A stretch of DNA of 10,000 nt from Asticcacaulis sp. (GTDB lineage: Bacteria > Pseudomonadota > Alphaproteobacteria > Caulobacterales > Caulobacteraceae): NCBI RefSeq assembly GCF_020217185.1, contig NZ_JAIWNX010000005.1:1-10000 (forward strand), in the 5' to 3' direction. Both the position numbers and the translations under genes were made by a program. Shown here one piece after another: positions 6,877-10,000 of this stretch. The notes beneath the pieces are model-generated. The model saw nothing but the letters and a program-made list of their open reading frames with translations. It did not search any database and had not been told where the DNA came from. Position 1 is the first letter of the stretch. The number at the start of each line of letters is the position of its first letter.

Positions 6877-7374
6877 ATGCAGGGCTACGATCTGATTTTT
6901 CTGGGTATATTGCTGTTTTCCTGCCTGTCGGGTTTTACGCGCGGCGCGACACGCGAAATCGTCGGCACGGCCTCCTTTATTCTGGCTATACTGATCGCCA
7001 TCTGGCTGGCACCGTGGCTGCAAAAGACCTTTAATCTGGGTGAGATGTTCGCGCTGGTGGTGATCATCGTGGTGTTTATCTCTGCCTATTTTGGCGTCCG
7101 GGCGCTGGGCAACTCACTGTCGGAAAAGGTCAACAAGCAGCAGATGATGGGCTATGCCGACCGCACCCTTGGGGTGGCGTTTGGCGTATTGCGCGCCCTG
7201 GCCATTCTGGGCTTTATCCATTTGCTTTTTTCGGTCGTACTGCCTAAAGGAAAGCCCGACTGGTTCACCGAAGCCAAGGTCTATCCTTTGAGCGTTCAGT
7301 GCGCCAGGGCCATCGTGTCGGTAGCGCCTTCCTGGGCGAAATATGCCGACAGCGTGGCGTCGCCCAACCAATAG
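6877..7374 (+). CDS. cvpA: CvpA family membrane protein
   Basis: This is a 165-residue integral membrane protein of normal length for the family, with four predicted membrane segments at about 5-23, 28-48, 57-77 and 100-122. The conserved RGATRE lies after the first segment (22-27), and DRTLGVAFGVLRAL lies before and within the fourth (95-108). CvpA is needed for colicin V production in E. coli and for resistance to envelope stress such as bile salts in enteric bacteria; its molecular activity is not settled. The ATG at 6877 is set by GAGGGG at 6865-6870. cvpA lies directly upstream of purF, as in many proteobacteria, and probably shares its transcript with a 115-base spacer. A strong repeat hairpin sits just upstream of its ribosome binding site. 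Confidence 0.92.
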   Translation: MQGYDLIFLGILLFSCLSGFTRGATREIVGTASFILAILIAIWLAPWLQKTFNLGEMFALVVIIVVFISAYFGVRALGNSLSEKVNKQQMMGYADRTLGVAFGVLRALAILGFIHLLFSVVLPKGKPDWFTEAKVYPLSVQCARAIVSVAPSWAKYADSVASPNQ

Positions 7375-7400
7375 GTGATATGGGACTGCGGGGCGTAACC

Positions 7401-7444
7401 GGGGCTTCCATTTCTCCTTATACCGACTATATGGAGGCAGCCCC
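7401..7444 (+). promoter_or_regulatory. Imperfect hairpin in the purF leader
   Basis: GGGGCTTCCAT (7401-7411) pairs with ATGGA (7431-7435) and AGCCCC (7439-7444), giving 11 base pairs interrupted by one three-base bulge (7436-7438), with a 19-base loop. It ends 45 bases before the purF ATG and has no T-run. It could be a processing or attenuation structure between cvpA and purF, or chance. Confidence 0.35.
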
Positions 7445-7489
7445 TCCCCTGTCTCGCGTCAGGCCTTCACCGGCCACAAAGGTATCGCC

Positions 7490-8986
7490 ATGCTGACCTC
7501 GCCCTCGGAACTGTCGGATAGCTTCGTTTCACGCGATCCCGACGACGACAGCCTGCGCCTTGAATGCGGCGTGTTCGGCATCTACGGCATGGAGGACGCT
7601 TCGGCGGTCACCGCGCTGGGGCTGCACGCCCTGCAACACCGCGGACAGGAAGCCTGCGGTATCGCCTCGTGCGACGGCCGCCGTTTCTACACCGAACGCT
7701 CGCACGGTCTGGTCAGCGACGTCTTCACCGATGCCGACCTGATCAAGCGCCTGCAAGGCCACGCCTCTATCGGTCATACGCGCTATTCCACCGCCGGCGG
7801 ATCGCACCTGCGCAATGTGCAGCCCATGTTCGCTGATCTCGATTCGGGCGGCATCGCCATTGCGCACAATGGTAACCTGACCAACTTCATGTTTCTGCGC
7901 ACCAAGCTGGTGGCCGAAGGCGCTATCTTCCAGTCCACCTCGGACTCCGAAGTCATCCTGCACCTGATCGCGCGCTCGCGCAGCATCAAGATCATTGACC
8001 GCTTCATTGACACCCTGCGCGATATCGAAGGCGGCTATGCGCTGGTCGCCATTACGCGCAAGGGCATGATCGGGGCGCGCGACCCACTGGGTATCCGCCC
8101 GCTGGTGATCGGCAAGCTGGGCCACGCCTATGTGCTGGCTTCGGAAACCTGCGCGCTGGACATGATCGGCGCGGTTTTCGTGCGCGATGTCGAGCACGGC
8201 GAAGTGGTGCAGATCGACGAAGAGGGCCTGAAATCGTTCAAGCCGTTTGAGCGCAAAGCCGCCCGCCCCTGTCTGTTTGAATACGTTTATTTCGCGCGAC
8301 CGGATTCGGTTGTGAATGGCAAGTCGATCTACGAGGTGCGCAAGGCGATGGGCCGTCAACTGGCCATCGAGCACCCTGCCGATGCCGATATCGTCGTACC
8401 GGTGCCGGATTCGGGTGTACCCGCGTCGCTGGGCTTTTCCGAAGAATCGGGCCTGCCGTTCGAACTGGGCATTATCCGCAACCACTATGTCGGCCGCACC
8501 TTCATTCAGCCCACCCAGAACATCCGCGATCTGGGGGTGCGAAAGAAGCATTCGCCCAACCGCGTGGTACTGGAAGGCAAGAAGGTCATCCTGATCGACG
8601 ATTCCATCGTGCGCGGCACCACCTCGGTGAAGATTGTGCGCATGGTGCGTGCCGCCGGGGCCAAGGAGGTCCACCTGCGCTCGGCCTCGCCCCCTATCCT
8701 GTGGCCCGACTATTACGGTATCGACATGCCGGATCGCGCCAAGCTGCTGGCGGCGCAACATTCCATCGAGGAAATGCGCCAGATGCTGGAATGCGATAGT
8801 CTGGGCTTCCTCTCGGTCGATGGCCTTTATAAGGCGATGGGCCACGACGGCCGCAACAATGATCAGCCGCAATATACCGACCACTATTTTACCGGCGACT
8901 ATCCGACCCGTCTGACGGACAAAGAAATCGCCGCCGAGGCCGAAGCCAGCGGTCAGCAATTGTCGCTTCTGGCCAATACCCACTAA
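7490..8986 (+). CDS. purF: Amidophosphoribosyltransferase PurF
   Basis: This is a 498-residue enzyme of normal length. It converts PRPP and glutamine to 5-phosphoribosylamine, the first committed step of purine synthesis. The N-terminal Ntn glutaminase domain follows a 25-residue propeptide, with ECGVFGIYG placing the nucleophile at Cys26; IGHTRYSTAGGSHLRNVQP and IAIAHNGNLTN line the glutamine site. The C-terminal phosphoribosyltransferase domain carries the PRPP loop VILIDDSIVRGTT at 366-378. In the Bacillus subtilis type, four cysteines hold a 4Fe-4S cluster. Here Cys261 (RPCLFEYVYFARPDS) remains, but the second position reads WPDYYGID (Asp407) and the third and fourth are absent before YFTGDYPT. 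So no cluster is expected, although a propeptide is present. AAAGG at 7478-7482 is the ribosome binding site for the ATG at 7490. Confidence 0.97.
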   Translation: MLTSPSELSDSFVSRDPDDDSLRLECGVFGIYGMEDASAVTALGLHALQHRGQEACGIASCDGRRFYTERSHGLVSDVFTDADLIKRLQGHASIGHTRYSTAGGSHLRNVQPMFADLDSGGIAIAHNGNLTNFMFLRTKLVAEGAIFQSTSDSEVILHLIARSRSIKIIDRFIDTLRDIEGGYALVAITRKGMIGARDPLGIRPLVIGKLGHAYVLASETCALDMIGAVFVRDVEHGEVVQIDEEGLKSFKPFERKAARPCLFEYVYFARPDSVVNGKSIYEVRKAMGRQLAIEHPADADIVVPVPDSGVPASLGFSEESGLPFELGIIRNHYVGRTFIQPTQNIRDLGVRKKHSPNRVVLEGKKVILIDDSIVRGTTSVKIVRMVRAAGAKEVHLRSASPPILWPDYYGIDMPDRAKLLAAQHSIEEMRQMLECDSLGFLSVDGLYKAMGHDGRNNDQPQYTDHYFTGDYPTRLTDKEIAAEAEASGQQLSLLANTH

Positions 8987-9005
8987 AAATAAAAAGGACA
9001 GGGCG

Positions 9006-9758
9006 ATGAAGACGGGGGCGATGACCGATACCCTTTTGCAGGGGCGTATCGCCCTGATCACCGGCGCGTCGCGCGGCATTGGCCGGGCGACGGCGCTGGG
9101 TCTGGCGCGCGCCGGGGCGCACGTGATCGCCTGTGCCCGCACGACCGGCGCGCTCGAAGAACTGGATGATCAGATCTTTGCCGAAACCGGCCGCCACGCC
9201 ACCCTGATCCCGTTTGATCTCGCCGACGGGGCCGCGCTGGAGCGCATCGGCGGGGCGATCTATGAACGCTTCAAGAAACTCGACATCTTTGTCCATGCGG
9301 CGGCCACTCTGGGGTCGCTGACCCCCGTTTCGCACTATGAGCCCAAGGATTTTAACCGCGTCATCACGCTGAACCTCAACGCCACCTACCGTCTGATCCG
9401 TCAGCTTGAGCCGGTGATGAAGCTGTCGGATGCGGCGCGCGCCATCTTCGTGTCGTCGGGCGCGGCCTCAAACCCGCGCGCCTTCTGGGGGGCCTATGCC
9501 GCCTCAAAAGCCGGGATGGAGGCGCTGGTGCGCACCTGGGCCGACGAGATGGAAGTCACCTCCATCCGCTGCGCCCTTGTCAATCCGGGGGCCATGCGCA
9601 CGCGGATGCGCGCCGAGGCATTTCCGGGCGAAGACCCCGAAACCCTGCCCTTGCCCGAAGAGATCATCCCGCTGATGGTCGAGCTGGCGCGCGCCGACCG
9701 CGTCCCGCCGCTGGAGACGATCGCGTTCCGGGAATGGGCTCATTCCGGCCACGCATAA
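9006..9758 (+). CDS. Short-chain dehydrogenase/reductase (SDR), probably NAD(P)H-dependent
   Basis: This is a 250-residue classical SDR with a single Rossmann fold. The cofactor motif TGASRGIG is at 19-26, the catalytic Ser at 151 (VSSGAAS) and YAASK at 164-168, so the Ser-Tyr-Lys triad is complete. The usual NNAG motif is replaced by HAAATLG. Start at 9006 is chosen because AAGGA at 8994-8998 lies seven bases upstream; an ATG at 9021 would give a 245-residue form. It begins 19 bases after the purF stop, so it is probably in the cvpA-purF transcript. It is FabG-like in outline, but its substrate cannot be told from sequence. A role tied to purine synthesis is not implied by its motifs. Confidence 0.9.
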   Translation: MKTGAMTDTLLQGRIALITGASRGIGRATALGLARAGAHVIACARTTGALEELDDQIFAETGRHATLIPFDLADGAALERIGGAIYERFKKLDIFVHAAATLGSLTPVSHYEPKDFNRVITLNLNATYRLIRQLEPVMKLSDAARAIFVSSGAASNPRAFWGAYAASKAGMEALVRTWADEMEVTSIRCALVNPGAMRTRMRAEAFPGEDPETLPLPEEIIPLMVELARADRVPPLETIAFREWAHSGHA

Positions 9759-9829
9759 CCGGTCAAGATTTTTCCAGAAAAACAAAGGTTTCCGGTTCAC
9801 TTTTTGCGGGATTCGGGTCAAATAAACGC

Positions 9830-10000
9830 ATGACCCAGGCCATGCTCACGACCAACCTCACCTTCCCCAAACCCGACAGCGCCGCGCTTCTGGACGAACT
9901 GTCGCAGTATGTCATCGCCGAGCCCTATCCGTTCGTCGTCGATCTGGAAGCGTCGCGCGGTCTGGAGCTGGCGACCGTCGATGGCGACCGCATCACCGAC
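9830..10000 (+). CDS. Probable class III aminotransferase, N-terminal part (3' truncated)
   Basis: 57 codons are visible, open to the window end. The N-terminus has LLDELSQYVIAEPYPFVVDLEAS followed by GLELATVDGDRITD. The pattern of a helix, a VVDLE strand and a G-x-x-L-x-T-V-D-G-x-R-x-x-D turn resembles the start of PLP-dependent class III aminotransferases, in particular the L-lysine 6-transaminase group. The PLP lysine and all catalytic motifs lie beyond the window, so this is a family-level guess. ATG at 9830 is taken as start; ATG at 9842 is an alternative, and neither has a clear Shine-Dalgarno sequence. The 71-base spacer after the SDR gene has no clear terminator, only a weak TTTTT/AAAAA palindrome near 9771-9784. 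Confidence 0.5.
   Translation, partial: MTQAMLTTNLTFPKPDSAALLDELSQYVIAEPYPFVVDLEASRGLELATVDGDRITD

Noticed and set aside
7529..9142. Long open reading frame antisense to purF and the start of the SDR gene
   Set aside because: It spans two well-supported genes on the other strand, and its translation looks like compositional noise.

Overview
The window looks like a chromosomal segment from an alphaproteobacterium, most likely Caulobacterales (Caulobacter/Asticcacaulis-like). Four things point that way: high-GC codon use, the housekeeping order dnaB - radA - cvpA - purF, a DnaB with an extra loop between its Walker A helix and its SLEM motif, and a TonB-dependent receptor beside an S41 protease. 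The genus is inferred, not proven.

Region 1 (1-3249) is cell-envelope. It holds the last 208 residues of a TonB-dependent outer-membrane receptor closed by an intrinsic terminator. Next come a lipoprotein S41 (C-terminal processing type) peptidase and a small lipoprotein whose start codon overlaps the protease stop. A second, AT-richer lipoprotein gene on the opposite strand meets the small lipoprotein gene tail to tail with no spacer.

Region 2 (3250-6606) is replication and repair. dnaB encodes the replicative helicase; a DnaA-box-like sequence inside a near-perfect palindrome lies about 80 bases upstream. A 307-base gap follows, containing a long inverted repeat built of 9-base units, a terminator-like hairpin in its loop, and a GTTC-N7-GTTC sequence that matches the alphaproteobacterial LexA (SOS) box ahead of radA. 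radA ends in a two-tier terminator hairpin that starts inside its stop codon.

Region 3 (6562-6876) is a 315-base gap packed with palindromic elements resembling the dispersed intergenic repeats of Alphaproteobacteria.

Region 4 (6877-10000) is metabolic: cvpA, purF (first committed step of purine synthesis, with a 25-residue propeptide and most iron-sulfur ligands absent), a short-chain dehydrogenase closely downstream of purF, and the first 57 codons of a probable class III aminotransferase.

No tRNA, rRNA, CRISPR array, insertion sequence or transposase gene was found. I see no convincing undescribed multi-gene system. The points most worth a second look are regulatory: the SOS-like box before radA, the DnaA-like palindrome before dnaB, and the repeat-filled gaps.
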